A DNA stretch of 64,000 nt, taken from the NCBI RefSeq assembly GCF_024749285.1, contig NZ_CP087196.1, forward strand, positions 992,001 through 1,056,000, given 5' to 3'. A program made the translations under genes and the position numbers. The notes beneath the pieces are model-generated. The model did not search any database. It was not told where the DNA came from and saw nothing but the letters and a program-made list of their open reading frames with translations. Of the stretch, positions 18,258-28,046 are shown piece by piece (the first letter of the stretch is position 1; each line of letters starts with the position of its first letter). The stretch is from Pseudomonas sp. B21-015 (GTDB lineage Bacteria; Pseudomonadota; Gammaproteobacteria; Pseudomonadales; Pseudomonadaceae).

Positions 18258-18884
18258 TCACAGGCTGATCCCGACGTCGAAGACGATGCTGCGACCCAGG
18301 TTGCTGCGCAGGAAATCCGGGGCATCCGGGTGCGCGAACAACACTCGGGCGAAGGTCGGGCCGACCAGCGACAACGAACGCCAGCCCTGGCGCAGGTACT
18401 CGGTGGGCGGTGGAAAGTGGCTGTTGAGGTCCAACACTTCGCGCTTGAGGCTGGCGAAGGCGATGATGTCCAGCTCCCCCAGGTCCATGCCGCGTTCTTT
18501 GTAGTTGTGGGCTTTTTTGCGCAAGGTCGGCGCCAGTCTCAGCAGAAACTCATTGGCCGGGATGCGCCGGGGCTTGGCCTCGCGGCGCACCAGCTGGCTC
18601 AGGGAAAACGCGCTGCGCCGGCGTTGCAGCTCATCACGCCATTCGTCGTTGAGGCGCCGGCCCTCGTCGAGCACGAAGAACACCTCGAAATTCGCGTCGC
18701 GAAACAGCACGTCCGGCGGCTCCCCGGCGGGGGCAAACTCGTCGGCGCGATAGGGAATGTTCAGGCCTTGGAGCAGGCGCTGGCAAACCCAACGCTCACG
18801 CTCCCATTTGCGGGCATTGGAGAGGAACGTGTTGGCTTGCTCGGCCGCGATGGTCAGCAGGCGTAAATAATCTGAGTCATCCAT
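18258..18884 (-). CDS. DUF1780 family conserved protein
   Basis: From ATG 18884 the protein has 208 residues, beginning MDDSDYLRLLTIAAEQA, with an alternating helix/strand middle (FEVFFVLDEGRRLNDEW) and a basic region around RREAKPRRIP. No signal peptide or membrane segment is visible, so it is probably cytoplasmic. I recognise it as DUF1780, conserved in Pseudomonas. Its function is unknown to me. An in-frame ATG about seven codons upstream is possible but lacks the usual family start. Confidence 0.82.
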   Translation of the reverse strand: MDDSDYLRLLTIAAEQANTFLSNARKWERERWVCQRLLQGLNIPYRADEFAPAGEPPDVLFRDANFEVFFVLDEGRRLNDEWRDELQRRRSAFSLSQLVRREAKPRRIPANEFLLRLAPTLRKKAHNYKERGMDLGELDIIAFASLKREVLDLNSHFPPPTEYLRQGWRSLSLVGPTFARVLFAHPDAPDFLRSNLGRSIVFDVGISL

Positions 18885-19013
18885 AGGCCCAAGCTTAGCG
18901 TTCATTTGCGACAAGCAGAAAGCGTGAAATGGTAAACGGAGGCACTGAGCACTCGGAACGGGCGGTGTAGACTGATAGCCATTACGCATATGCGCTCGAA
19001 CGAGGAGTAGAAC

Positions 19014-19481
19014 GTGAAATATTGGCCGGTGTTATTGCTCAGTCTTCTGCCTCTTTGGGCCCAGGCGCTGGAGGTTGGCGAGCGCCTGGCGCCGTGGACC
19101 TTACTTGATCAGTTCGATCAGGCCTTCACATTCGATAATCAGACTCAGACGCTGCTGGTGGCGCGCAGCATGGACGCCGCAAAATTGGTCGACGCCGCTC
19201 TGCAGGGCCAGCCCAAGGGCTACCTGGAAGCTCGGCACGCGGTATTTGTCGCGGACATCCAGCGCATGCCTCGACTGATCGCGAAGATGTTTGCAGTACC
19301 GGCTATGCGCGATTATCCCTATCGAGTGATGCTTGACCGTGATGGTCGCGTGGCGCCGCGTTACCCCGGGTCCGTGGATAAAGTGCTGTGGCTGCAGCTC
19401 AAGGACGGTCAATTGGTGGGGAAGCACGAATACGCCACGGCGGCACAATTGCGTGAGGCGCTGGAGAAGGCCCGGCCATGA
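19014..19481 (+). CDS. Periplasmic protein of unknown function, thioredoxin-like fold suspected
   Basis: The start is GTG 19014 with CGAGGAG upstream. The 155-residue product has a signal peptide (VLLLSLLPLWAQA) and then EVGERLAPWTLLDQFDQAFTF, a pattern like the opening of peroxiredoxin/YtfJ-type thioredoxin folds, but it contains no Cys. Relatives in Pseudomonas are often labelled FAD/FMN-containing dehydrogenase, which nothing in the sequence supports. The stop overlaps an ATG (ATGA) that begins ATGATCGGCGC, the same start as the ECF permease gene at 34143. The gene therefore probably once ran straight into that permease. Confidence 0.8.
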   Translation: MKYWPVLLLSLLPLWAQALEVGERLAPWTLLDQFDQAFTFDNQTQTLLVARSMDAAKLVDAALQGQPKGYLEARHAVFVADIQRMPRLIAKMFAVPAMRDYPYRVMLDRDGRVAPRYPGSVDKVLWLQLKDGQLVGKHEYATAAQLREALEKARP

Positions 19482-19492
19482 TCGGCGCATGC

Positions 19493-19939
19493 CTATGGGC
19501 GTTCACGCTGCCGTAGCCTGTCCATGTTGTGCTTTATGACATCCATCACCGCAGCGGTCATCACCGCGGTGGAGACACCAAACATCAGGATTCCGTTGGC
19601 GGCCTCCAATGGGCCAAGCAGACGCCAGCGAGAGGACATGATGATGTCGCCGTAGCCCAGCGTCGCGAAGTTGACCGCCGAGTGATACAGCGCGGTGGCG
19701 AATTCGTCGAATTCGTTGAGCAGCATGAACAGCGCGGCCCAGATGGCGATCTGCACGAAATTACTGAACAGCATCAGCAGCATGACCATCGACAACAACA
19801 GGATATTCAGCCATTGCGTTTCAGGCGGTCGGGAATGCCTGAAATGCACGTATTGACGCAGGCACATAGTCACGAAAATGGCCTGCATTATCAGGCAGAA
19901 GAACATTACGGGAAGACCGGCCAGTAGATTCAACAGCAT
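19493..19939 (-). CDS. Two-helix potassium channel family protein
   Basis: The 148-residue protein has several hydrophobic helices and the selectivity filter TLGYGDI (within NFATLGYGDIIMSSRW), preceded by a pore helix and followed by a final membrane helix (GILMFGVSTAVMTAAVM). This is the ion-channel (Ion_trans_2) layout. No RCK or other ligand domain follows; the C-terminus is a short basic tail. It ends four bases from the left junction of the accessory block and lies just downstream of the AI-2E transporter gene on the same strand. TrkH at the other end of the block also moves potassium. Confidence 0.82.
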   Translation of the reverse strand: MLLNLLAGLPVMFFCLIMQAIFVTMCLRQYVHFRHSRPPETQWLNILLLSMVMLLMLFSNFVQIAIWAALFMLLNEFDEFATALYHSAVNFATLGYGDIIMSSRWRLLGPLEAANGILMFGVSTAVMTAAVMDVIKHNMDRLRQRERP

Positions 19940-19961
19940 GGGAATATCCTCTGCCGCCGTG

Positions 19962-21062
19962 TCAGGTCTGTTCCTGGTCGTCTGGCCCGGGATCTTGCAC
20001 TTGATCCACCCATTCCCAGAACAACTGATAGCCGACCGCGAGTATCACCGGGCCGATAAACAGTCCGAGGATACCGCCCGTGACCATGCCGCCCAAGGCA
20101 CCGATCAGCACCACAGGCATCGGTACATCGACACCCCGACCCAGCAGCAGCGGTTTGAGGACGTTATCGACCAATCCTGCGACGAAGACATAGATGGCAA
20201 ACACAATGGTCGCCGTACTGGCACCTTCGCTCATGAAAACAAAGACGATGACCGGAAGGGTAATCAGGGTCGCCGGTAACTGCATGATGCCAAGCAGCAG
20301 TACCGCCAAGGCGAGAAGTCCGGCGCCGGGGACGCCCATGAACACAAAACCGATGCCCACCAACAGCATCTGGATGAAGGCGATGCCGACAACCCCTAAC
20401 GCCACTGCCCGGATGGTGGCGGTGCACAGATCGGCGATTTTCGGCCCGTTGATCGGACCGCTGAAGCGCGTAACGATTCGCACCGCGCTGCGGTGGCCGC
20501 CTTCTCCATACGCTAAAAAAATACCGGCAATAATCAGGGCGACGATGAATAAAAGGAGCCCCATGCTGACACCCGCAAGCTTGCTCAGCAGGGAGAGGCT
20601 GACACCTTTGATCTGCGGTATGAACTTCTGAGCCAGATGGGGCAGGTCAGTGGCGGCTTGTGTCCATAAGTTATAAAGAGATTCTCCCACCAGTGGCCAA
20701 CTGGCGATCGTGGCGGACGGCGGCGGAATATGGAAACTGTCGGTTTTGACCATGGTCATGACCCTTTCCACGGATTCCGCAAGCGAGGCTCCCAACAAAT
20801 AGACAGGCACCATAAGAATACTGATGACGATCAATACGATCAGCGTCGCGGTGATCCCGTCCTTGTTTCCCAGTTTGCCTCTGAATTTGACTTGCAAGGG
20901 GTAGAGGGTGATTGCCAGGATCACCGACCACAGCATCAGATCGAGGAACGGGCTGAATATCTGGAAGCAGAACATCACCAGAACAGTAATCACTCCGGCA
21001 CGAATCAGTACATCGAGCAGGTCTCGGGAAAAAACCTTTTCGAGAGTGGGTATGGGAACCAT
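19962..21062 (-). CDS. AI-2E family transporter (permease)
   Basis: The 366-residue protein has about eight hydrophobic segments and the family features: paired N-terminal helices, a soluble middle region, and the conserved C-terminal part LVDNVLKPLLLGRGVDVPMPVVLIGALGGMVTGGILGLFIGP (shown here only as its landmarks LVDNVLKPLLLG and GLFIGP). The family includes TqsA and YhhT; known members export AI-2 or act as sodium/proton antiporters, so the substrate here cannot be assigned. It is the second gene of a minus-strand run with the potassium channel, SulP and PPK2. Confidence 0.87.
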   Translation of the reverse strand: MVPIPTLEKVFSRDLLDVLIRAGVITVLVMFCFQIFSPFLDLMLWSVILAITLYPLQVKFRGKLGNKDGITATLIVLIVISILMVPVYLLGASLAESVERVMTMVKTDSFHIPPPSATIASWPLVGESLYNLWTQAATDLPHLAQKFIPQIKGVSLSLLSKLAGVSMGLLLFIVALIIAGIFLAYGEGGHRSAVRIVTRFSGPINGPKIADLCTATIRAVALGVVGIAFIQMLLVGIGFVFMGVPGAGLLALAVLLLGIMQLPATLITLPVIVFVFMSEGASTATIVFAIYVFVAGLVDNVLKPLLLGRGVDVPMPVVLIGALGGMVTGGILGLFIGPVILAVGYQLFWEWVDQVQDPGPDDQEQT

Positions 21063-21170
21063 TGATTACCTCCTGTAGAGAGTGGCAAAGGCATGCGTTC
21101 GGTAAGCCGCGGGTGAGCCGGTAAACATGGAAACATTGATAAAACCCGTCGCTGAGTGTCTCCATGCCAC

Positions 21171-22949
21171 TCAGCGATCCTCGTTCTCCCAATCCACCGG
21201 ATGAATCATCAGATAGCTGTCGACTGCAGTACCTACTGTTGGAAAAAACGCCGTTTCGCCAAGTCGCGCGAAAAGCCCGAATCGCTTCAGCTTGTCCTTG
21301 ACCGGGTCCTTCATCTCGGCCACGCACAACTTGATGCCCGCCGCGTGCAAGGTTTCGTCCAGCTCCGCCAACATGTCGGCGGAGGTCACGTCCACGCTGG
21401 TGACGGGTTCCGCCGCAACGACCAACCAGCGCACTGGCGTAGGCGATGCAGCCACGGCGTCGAGCACTCGGTCATGGAACAACTCGGCGTTGGCGAAAAA
21501 CAACGGCGCATCCCAGCGAAACAGTACGAGGCCGGGTACAAGGCGCGCGTCGGGATAGCGCTTGATGTCGTGATAACCCTTCACGCCTTCCGCGCGTCCC
21601 AGAACGGCAGAGTAAGGGCGCCAGCCATCCCACAGAAATTCGATGACGGCGATCACGATGGCCAGGCCGATGCCCTCAATCGCACCCAGCACGGCCACGC
21701 CGACGGTGCAGACGATTGACAGCCAGAACTCCCAACGCTGGATTCGGTAAATTCGTCGCAGGTCGGTGACCTCAATCAGGCCGATGGCGGAGGCGATCAC
21801 CACCGCCGCCAGTGCGCTGGTGGGTAAATCCTTCAACAGGTCCGGCGCCACCACTAGCAATAAGGCAACAGCAACCGCACCGATGACTCCGGTCAGCTGG
21901 GTTTTGGCGCCTGCGGCCTCCGCCACGGGCGTACGTGACGAACTGCTGCAGATCGGAAAACCCTGAAAAAATCCGGCGGCCAGGTTGGTGACGCCCAGGC
22001 CCACCATCTCCTGGTTCGGGTCCACATAGGTACGGCTCCGTGCCGCATAGACACGTGAGAGCACGCTGGTATCGGCGAATGAAACCAGGGCAACAGCGAA
22101 ACCGCCGATCAGCACGGGGACGATGTCGGCCCTAGTGATCCAGGGGATGTCGAACGCAGGCAAGCCTTGTGGAAGAGAGCCGAGGACCGATATTCCAGCG
22201 CGTGCGGCAAGGTCCAGCACACCCACGACGACGGTCGCTCCCACTACGGCGATCAGAATACTTGGTACGCGCTTGTTACCCTTGAACAGCAGAATCACGG
22301 CCAGGGTGGCTGCGCCGACCATGAAGGCGGTCCAGTTGGTTTTCCCCTCCATGATCGCTGTAGCGATGGCCCACAGGTTTCTCAACGGGCCGTCGGATTC
22401 AATTGAAAAACCGAAAAGCTTGGGCAGTTGGCTGATCAATACCGTCAGCGCGATTCCGTTCATGTACCCGTAGCGGATCGGTTTGGACAGCAGCTCGGTG
22501 ACAAAGCCCAGGCGCGCTATGCCGGCCAGGATGCACACAACTCCCGACACGATCGCCATCATGCCCGCAAGGGCGATGGCACGATGCGGGTCGCCGCCGG
22601 ACAGCGGCAGGACGACGGCGAGGATGACAGCGGCCAGCGAGGAGTCCGGCCCCAGCACCAGAATTCGGCTGGGGCCGAACAGCGCGTACGCCAGTAGCCC
22701 AACGATGGTCGCGTAAAGGCCATAAATGCCGGGTACGCCCGATGCCACTGCGTAGGCGATGCCGACGGGCACCAGCATCGTGGTCAGCACCAGTCCGGCC
22801 ACGAAGTCGTGCCGCAACCAGGCGATTTTGTATCCACGTAGCGTGCGCAGCCCTGGCAGCCAGCGGCTCCAACCGGTGTCGCCATCGGTATCCCGATGGA
22901 CAATCCGTCCGGGTTCCGGGACGGGAGACGAAGAATCCGAATCGCTCAT
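21171..22949 (-). CDS. SulP family anion transporter with STAS domain
   Basis: From ATG 22949 the protein has 592 residues. About 10-14 membrane segments begin with the SulP signature region (LVPVGIAYAVASGVPGIYGL, LFGPSRILVLGPDSS). The C-terminal cytoplasmic part (about residues 440-590) is a STAS domain (LVLFRWDAPLFFANAELF, SVDVTSADMLAELDETL). SulP proteins carry sulfate, bicarbonate or other anions. A longer frame starts at 23237 but overlaps ppk2, so I prefer the MSDSDSSS start. It lies 49 bases after ppk2 on the same strand. Confidence 0.88.
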   Translation of the reverse strand: MSDSDSSSPVPEPGRIVHRDTDGDTGWSRWLPGLRTLRGYKIAWLRHDFVAGLVLTTMLVPVGIAYAVASGVPGIYGLYATIVGLLAYALFGPSRILVLGPDSSLAAVILAVVLPLSGGDPHRAIALAGMMAIVSGVVCILAGIARLGFVTELLSKPIRYGYMNGIALTVLISQLPKLFGFSIESDGPLRNLWAIATAIMEGKTNWTAFMVGAATLAVILLFKGNKRVPSILIAVVGATVVVGVLDLAARAGISVLGSLPQGLPAFDIPWITRADIVPVLIGGFAVALVSFADTSVLSRVYAARSRTYVDPNQEMVGLGVTNLAAGFFQGFPICSSSSRTPVAEAAGAKTQLTGVIGAVAVALLLVVAPDLLKDLPTSALAAVVIASAIGLIEVTDLRRIYRIQRWEFWLSIVCTVGVAVLGAIEGIGLAIVIAVIEFLWDGWRPYSAVLGRAEGVKGYHDIKRYPDARLVPGLVLFRWDAPLFFANAELFHDRVLDAVAASPTPVRWLVVAAEPVTSVDVTSADMLAELDETLHAAGIKLCVAEMKDPVKDKLKRFGLFARLGETAFFPTVGTAVDSYLMIHPVDWENEDR

Positions 22950-22998
22950 AGAACTGTGGCCCTTTGGTGTACAGCGCAGATCCGCTTGAACGTGCCGG

Positions 22999-23823
22999 TC
23001 AGAATTTTTCTGGAATTCGCCGCAGCGGATAATTCGGTTCACGATAGCCGCCTGATTTCTGCCGCTTGGGCAAAACCACCTTCTCGCGCGGTACATTCTT
23101 GTACGGAATGCGGCTGAGCAAATCAGAAATGATGTTGAGGCGGGCCCGCTTCTTGTCGTTCGAGTTGGCCACAAGCCACGGAGCATGGTCGGTGTCGGTC
23201 GCCTTGAACATGTCGTCACGTGCGCGCGAGTAGTCATACCAGCAGCTGTATGACTTGAGATCCATTGGCGTCAGTTTCCAGATTTTGCGGCCATCCTTGA
23301 TCCGTGCCTCAAGCCTGCGGGTCTGCTCCTCTTCGCTGACTTCCAGCCAGTACTTGAACAGCATTACGCCCGAGTCGACCATCATGCGTTCCATGAGAGG
23401 GGCCAGGCTCAGGAAACGGGTCACTTGCTGATCGGTACAAAATCCCATCACACGCTCGACCCCTGCGCGGTTGTACCAACTGCGATCGAAGATCACCACT
23501 TCGCCAGCCGCTGGCATGTGCGCCAGGTAGCGCTGTATATACATCTGGCTCTTCTCGCGCTCGGTTGGTGCCGGCAATGCCACGACCCGAAAGACACGCG
23601 GGCTCACCCTCTCGGTGAGCGCCTTGATCGTCCCGCCCTTGCCAGCGCCGTCACGTCCCTCGAAGACGATACAGATCTTGATGCCCTTTTCTTTCACCCA
23701 TTCCTGCAACTTGACCAGTTCTACATGCAATCGGCGTAACTGCTCAAGATAGGCTTTGTTCGTCAGTTTCAAGCGTTCGTCGGAGTTACTGTTAACAGGG
23801 GTTTTCTTCTTGTCCTTTGCCAT
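22999..23823 (-). CDS. ppk2: Polyphosphate kinase 2 (PPK2)
   Basis: The 274-residue protein has Walker A GRDGAGKGG, the lid-module basic stretch, Walker B-like VVIFDRSWYNRAGVERVMGF and the conserved WKLTPMDL and YWLEVSEEEQ segments of one-domain PPK2. These enzymes use polyphosphate to phosphorylate nucleotides (NDP or NMP). It is the first gene of the minus-strand run ppk2, sulP, AI-2E transporter, potassium channel. Nucleotide preference cannot be read with confidence from the sequence. Confidence 0.92.
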   Translation of the reverse strand: MAKDKKKTPVNSNSDERLKLTNKAYLEQLRRLHVELVKLQEWVKEKGIKICIVFEGRDGAGKGGTIKALTERVSPRVFRVVALPAPTEREKSQMYIQRYLAHMPAAGEVVIFDRSWYNRAGVERVMGFCTDQQVTRFLSLAPLMERMMVDSGVMLFKYWLEVSEEEQTRRLEARIKDGRKIWKLTPMDLKSYSCWYDYSRARDDMFKATDTDHAPWLVANSNDKKRARLNIISDLLSRIPYKNVPREKVVLPKRQKSGGYREPNYPLRRIPEKF

Positions 23824-24187
23824 GACCCAAGCCTCACATATGCCAGTCGCTGACTACCGATAGATAGACCCTGCAGGTGCAGCTATCAGCCTGCAGATTG
23901 CACATTGCTTCGAGCAAAACTGGCGTCAGTCGTGGACGAGCCCTCTGCTCTTGACGTTTAACTCCATCATCAATCGCGTGAGTCTAGTCCATGAATCAAC
24001 CCTCTACAGGGTTGCAACAGGCTCTTGGAGAACTCCTCATCCCACGCCCGGTTCAGGGCATTGCACAAAGCGGATAGCGATCTGCGCAAAGCGGCTATTG
24101 CCCCGTGCCTGGCGTCTCTACCCTCGGCTGTACGGACGTTAGCCGCGTTACCGACTCTTAAAAAAACAACAACAAGAGATAGATGCC
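23824..24187. other. Intergenic region between ppk2 and the MFS gene, with A-rich Hfq/Crc motif
   Basis: These 364 bases separate divergent genes and show no ORF I would accept. Near the right end, AACAACAACAA at 24165-24175 contains two overlapping AAnAAnAA motifs, 12 bases before the MFS start codon. In Pseudomonas this is the signature of Hfq/Crc catabolite repression. No clear promoter was identified. Confidence 0.6.
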
Positions 24188-25528
24188 ATGCGCAAGATCA
24201 ACGTACACGAGGTTATCGACAACGCTCGATTCAACCGCTTTCACTGGATGGTGCTGTTCTGGTGCGCCCTGATCATCATCTTCGACGGATACGATTTGGT
24301 GATCTACGGCGTGGTGTTGCCGATGCTGATGAAAGAGTGGGGGCTCAGTCCCCTGCAAGCCGGCGCGCTGGGCAGTTATGCCCTGTTCGGAATGATGTTC
24401 GGCGCGCTGTTTTTCGGCCCGCTGTCGGACAAGATTGGCCGCAAGAAAGCCATCACCCTGTGCGTGATGCTCTTCAGCGGTTTTACCGTGCTCAATGGTT
24501 TTGCCCGTAACCCCACCGAGTTTGGCCTCTGCCGGTTCGTTGCCGGGTTGGGCATTGGCGGGGTGATGCCCAACGTCGTGGCGCTGATGAACGAGTACGC
24601 GCCGAAGAAAATCCGCAGCACGCTGGTGGCGATCATGTTCAGCGGCTACTCGGTGGGCGGCATGCTCTCGGCGGGGCTCGGCATCGTGCTGATCCCGAGT
24701 TTTGGCTGGCAGTCGGTGTTTTACGTGGCGTTGCTGCCATTGCTGTTGTTACCGTTGATCATGTACTTCCTGCCTGAATCGGTGGGTTTCATGTTGCGTC
24801 AGGGGAGTCATGACGAGGCGCGCAACATTCTCCAGCGGGTCGATCCGGCGTACATCGCGCAAACCGGCGATCAGTTGCACATGAGCGAAGTGAAGGGCAC
24901 CGGCACCCCGGTGTTGCAACTGTTTCGCGAGGGTCGCGCGCTGCGCACGCTGATGCTGTGGCTGGCATTTTTCTGCTGCTTGCTGATGGTCTACGCCTTG
25001 AGTTCCTGGCTGCCAAAACTGATGGCCAACGCCGGTTACAGCCTGGGCTCGAGCCTGTCGTTCCTGCTGGTGCTCAACTTCGGCGCCATTTTCGGCGCGG
25101 TCGGCGGCGGGGTGCTGGGCGACAAGCTCAACCTGCCACGCGTGTTGGCGGTGTTCTTCGTCGTGGCTGCGGTATCGATCACCTTGCTGGGCTTCAACAG
25201 TCCGATGCCGGTGTTGTACCTGCTGATCGCCCTTGCCGGCGCCACCACCATCGGCTCACAAATTCTGTTGTACGCCTGCGCCGCGCAGTTCTACTCCATG
25301 ACCATTCGCTCCACCGGTTTGGGCTGGGCGTCAGGCATCGGGCGCAACGGTGCGATTGTCGGTCCACTGCTGGGCGGTGCCTTGCTGGGGATCAGTCTGC
25401 CGCTGCAACTGAACTTCATGGCGTTTGCCTTGCCCGGCGCGGTGGCCGCCCTCGCCATGACCGTGTTCTCCATCAGCAGCCGGCGCAGCGCTGGTGTCAG
25501 CCAAGCGCTGTCACCGACCGGCGCTTGA
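24188..25528 (+). CDS. benK: MFS aromatic acid:proton symporter (BenK/PcaK type)
   Basis: The 446-residue protein has about 12 membrane segments and the AAHS-family TM1 motif DGYDLVIYGVVLPML, plus the MFS loop motif GPLSDKIGRKKA between TM2 and TM3. BenK and PcaK are the known members, carrying benzoate or 4-hydroxybenzoate. The gene is followed four bases later by a benE-type permease and then an OprD-type porin, which is the benK-benE-benF order of P. putida. That order makes benzoate the likeliest substrate, but no benABCD genes are nearby. An A-rich Crc/Hfq motif lies at its ribosome-binding site. Confidence 0.82.
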   Translation: MRKINVHEVIDNARFNRFHWMVLFWCALIIIFDGYDLVIYGVVLPMLMKEWGLSPLQAGALGSYALFGMMFGALFFGPLSDKIGRKKAITLCVMLFSGFTVLNGFARNPTEFGLCRFVAGLGIGGVMPNVVALMNEYAPKKIRSTLVAIMFSGYSVGGMLSAGLGIVLIPSFGWQSVFYVALLPLLLLPLIMYFLPESVGFMLRQGSHDEARNILQRVDPAYIAQTGDQLHMSEVKGTGTPVLQLFREGRALRTLMLWLAFFCCLLMVYALSSWLPKLMANAGYSLGSSLSFLLVLNFGAIFGAVGGGVLGDKLNLPRVLAVFFVVAAVSITLLGFNSPMPVLYLLIALAGATTIGSQILLYACAAQFYSMTIRSTGLGWASGIGRNGAIVGPLLGGALLGISLPLQLNFMAFALPGAVAALAMTVFSISSRRSAGVSQALSPTGA

Positions 25529-25531
25529 GTC

Positions 25532-26752
25532 ATGAAGGCTCTATTCCAGGACTTCTCCCTGTCTGCTGCCGTCGCCGGATTCATCGCCACGGTGATTTCC
25601 TACGCAGGCCCGTTGGTGATCATCTTTCAGGCCGCCGAGACCGCGCAGCTCTCGCGGGACGTGTTGTCGTCCTGGGTTTGGGCGATTTCCATCGGCAGCG
25701 CCGTGCTCGGCATTGGTTTGAGCCTGCGTTACCGCGTCCCGGTGATCATCGCGTGGTCGGCGCCGGGCTCGGCATTGCTGGTGGCCCTGTTGCCGGGAAT
25801 CTCCATGCCGGAGGCGGTGGGCGCTTATCTGGTCAGCAGCCTGATTATTTTCCTGGTCGGCGTGTCGGGGGCGTTTGACCGGATCATCGGCAAACTGCCC
25901 GCGGCGATTGCGGCGGCGATGCTGGCGGGGATTCTGTTCAGCTTCGGCACCGGGTTGTTCGTGTCCATGCAACACAAGCCGTTGCTGGTGCTGGCGATGT
26001 TTGCCACGTACCTGATCTGCAAGCGAGCGATGCCACGTTACGCGGTGTTGATGGTGCTGCTGGTGGGCTGTTCCATCGCCGCGTTCACCGGTGATTTACA
26101 CAGCGAAGCGCTGGTAATCGGTTTGGCCACGCCCGCGTGGATCACCCCCGAATTCAGCCTGAGTGCGACCCTGAATATCGCCTTGCCGCTGGTGATGGTG
26201 GCGCTGACCGGCCAGTTTGTGCCTGGCATGGCAGTGCTGCGCGCCAGCGGCTACCCGACGCCGGCGAGCCCGATCATCGCCAGTAGCGCGTTGGGCACTG
26301 CGCTGTTGGCCCCGTTCGGTTGCCATGGGCTGAATCTGGCGGCGATCACCGCGGCCATCTGTACCGGTCGCGAGGCCCATGAAGATCCGGGCAAACGCTA
26401 TGTGGCCGGGGTCGTGGGCGGGCTGTGTTACCTGGTGCTGGGGATCTTCGGTGCCACGCTGGTTTCGTTGTTTTCGGCGTTCCCCAAGGAGCTGATCGCA
26501 GCCCTGGCCGGGCTGGCGCTGTTCGCGGCGATTGCCGGGGCGCTGGCCGGCGCAATGGCCGTGCCGAGTGATCGCGAATCCGCGCTGGTGACCTTTCTCT
26601 CCACCGCGTCGGGCATGTCGCTGTTGGGTTTGTCCGCCGCTTTTTGGGGACTGATTTTCGGCATGGTCACGCACGTGCTGTTAAGCGCCCGCCGTCCCGT
26701 CCCACGCAGCGAAACCGCTGCGACTGAAGCACTTCAACCTGTCGATCAATAA
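25532..26752 (+). CDS. benE: Benzoate/H+ symporter BenE family
   Basis: The 406-residue protein has about 12 hydrophobic segments and BenE family landmarks such as [32 protein letters not shown] and [17 protein letters not shown]. BenE family permeases import benzoate. The start is only three bases after the MFS stop, so the two are translated from one message. The stop is 14 bases before the porin start. Confidence 0.9.
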   Translation: MKALFQDFSLSAAVAGFIATVISYAGPLVIIFQAAETAQLSRDVLSSWVWAISIGSAVLGIGLSLRYRVPVIIAWSAPGSALLVALLPGISMPEAVGAYLVSSLIIFLVGVSGAFDRIIGKLPAAIAAAMLAGILFSFGTGLFVSMQHKPLLVLAMFATYLICKRAMPRYAVLMVLLVGCSIAAFTGDLHSEALVIGLATPAWITPEFSLSATLNIALPLVMVALTGQFVPGMAVLRASGYPTPASPIIASSALGTALLAPFGCHGLNLAAITAAICTGREAHEDPGKRYVAGVVGGLCYLVLGIFGATLVSLFSAFPKELIAALAGLALFAAIAGALAGAMAVPSDRESALVTFLSTASGMSLLGLSAAFWGLIFGMVTHVLLSARRPVPRSETAATEALQPVDQ

Positions 26753-26758
26753 AAATAA
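26748..26758 (+). promoter_or_regulatory. A-rich Hfq/Crc motif at the OprD-type porin start
   Basis: AATAAAAATAA contains two overlapping AAnAAnAA matches and covers the ribosome-binding region of the porin gene, which starts at 26767. It matches the catabolite activity (CA) motif bound by Hfq and Crc in Pseudomonas. Confidence 0.5.
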
Positions 26759-26766
26759 GAGAAAAA

Positions 26767-28038
26767 ATGATGAAACAGATCCTTCCAGCAACCGGTTCAG
26801 TGTTGTCCCTGGCGCTCGTCTCGGGTTTTTCCAGTGGCGTGATGGCCGCCGAGGGCGGCTCCATCGAAGACACCACGGCCACCTTGCAGGCGCGTAACTA
26901 CTACTTCAGTCGGGACTTCTCGGACATCGTCGGGGCCAATCAACAGTCGAAGGCCGAAGAGTGGGCGCAAGGCTTCATCCTCAACGTCAAATCCGGTTAT
27001 ACCCAGGGCCCCGTCGGTTTTGGTGTGGATGTCATCGGCTTGCTTGGCCTCAAACTCGACAGCAGCCCGGACCGGGTCAATACCGGTTTGCTGCCGGTGC
27101 ACGGTGACGGGCGCGCGGCGGATGATTACAGCCGTCTGGAGGGCGCGTTGAAGATGCGTTACTCCAAGACCGAGTTGAAGGTGGGTGAGCTGCAACCCAA
27201 CCTGCCGGTGCTGGCCTTCAGTGATATCCGTCTGCTGCCGCCCAGCTATCAGGGCGCAAGCATCAGCTCGAACGAGATCAATGGTCTGACCTTGCAAGGC
27301 GGCCACTTGAACTCGACCAGCCTGCGCAACGAGGCCGGCGACGAAAAGATGCAAGCCATGCTCGGTCATGTACCGCAGCGACAGGTCAGCAGCGATGGCT
27401 TCAACTTTGCCGGCGCCGATTACGCCTTCAATGACAAACGCAGTTCGGTCAGCGCCTGGTTCGGGCAACTGGAAGATATCTACAACCAGCGCTTTCTCGG
27501 CTTCAAGCACAGCCAGCCGATGGGCGACTGGACCTTGGGCGCCAACCTTGGCTATTACGATTCGCGTGAAGACGGCAGAAAGTTGCTGGGCAATATCGAC
27601 AACCAGGCGTTCTTCTCCTTGCTGTCGGCCAAGCGCGGCGGCCACACGTTTTATGTCGGCTATCAGGGCATGTTCGGCGACAGCGCCTTCCCGCGAGTGT
27701 TTGCCAACATCTCGCCACTGGGCAATGAAGTGCCGACCTACGAGTTTGCCTACACCGACGAACGCTCCTGGCAGGCGCGCTACGACTACGATTTTGCGGC
27801 CCTCGGCATGCCAGGGCTGACCAGCACTGTGCGCTACATCACCGGTAATAACGTCGACACCGGCAAGGGCTTTGAAGGCAAGGACCGTGAGCGCGATCTG
27901 GATATCGGCTATGTGCTGCAGAGCGGCAGTCTCAAAGGCCTCGGCATCCGCGTGCGCAACGTCATGGCGCGTTCCAACTACCGCAGCGATATCGACGAAA
28001 ACCGCCTGATCCTCAGCTACACGTGGAAGCTGTTATGA
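26767..28038 (+). CDS. OprD family outer membrane porin (BenF-like)
   Basis: The 423-residue protein has a signal peptide (core [16 protein letters not shown]), the OprD-family opening with [10 protein letters not shown] and [17 protein letters not shown], and ends with the aromatic strand [11 protein letters not shown] expected of a beta-barrel. OprD porins admit small substrates such as basic amino acids or aromatic acids. Its place directly after benK and benE suggests BenF-like uptake of benzoate, an inference from context. Confidence 0.9.
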   Translation: MMKQILPATGSVLSLALVSGFSSGVMAAEGGSIEDTTATLQARNYYFSRDFSDIVGANQQSKAEEWAQGFILNVKSGYTQGPVGFGVDVIGLLGLKLDSSPDRVNTGLLPVHGDGRAADDYSRLEGALKMRYSKTELKVGELQPNLPVLAFSDIRLLPPSYQGASISSNEINGLTLQGGHLNSTSLRNEAGDEKMQAMLGHVPQRQVSSDGFNFAGADYAFNDKRSSVSAWFGQLEDIYNQRFLGFKHSQPMGDWTLGANLGYYDSREDGRKLLGNIDNQAFFSLLSAKRGGHTFYVGYQGMFGDSAFPRVFANISPLGNEVPTYEFAYTDERSWQARYDYDFAALGMPGLTSTVRYITGNNVDTGKGFEGKDRERDLDIGYVLQSGSLKGLGIRVRNVMARSNYRSDIDENRLILSYTWKLL

Positions 28039-28046
28039 GCCCGTGA

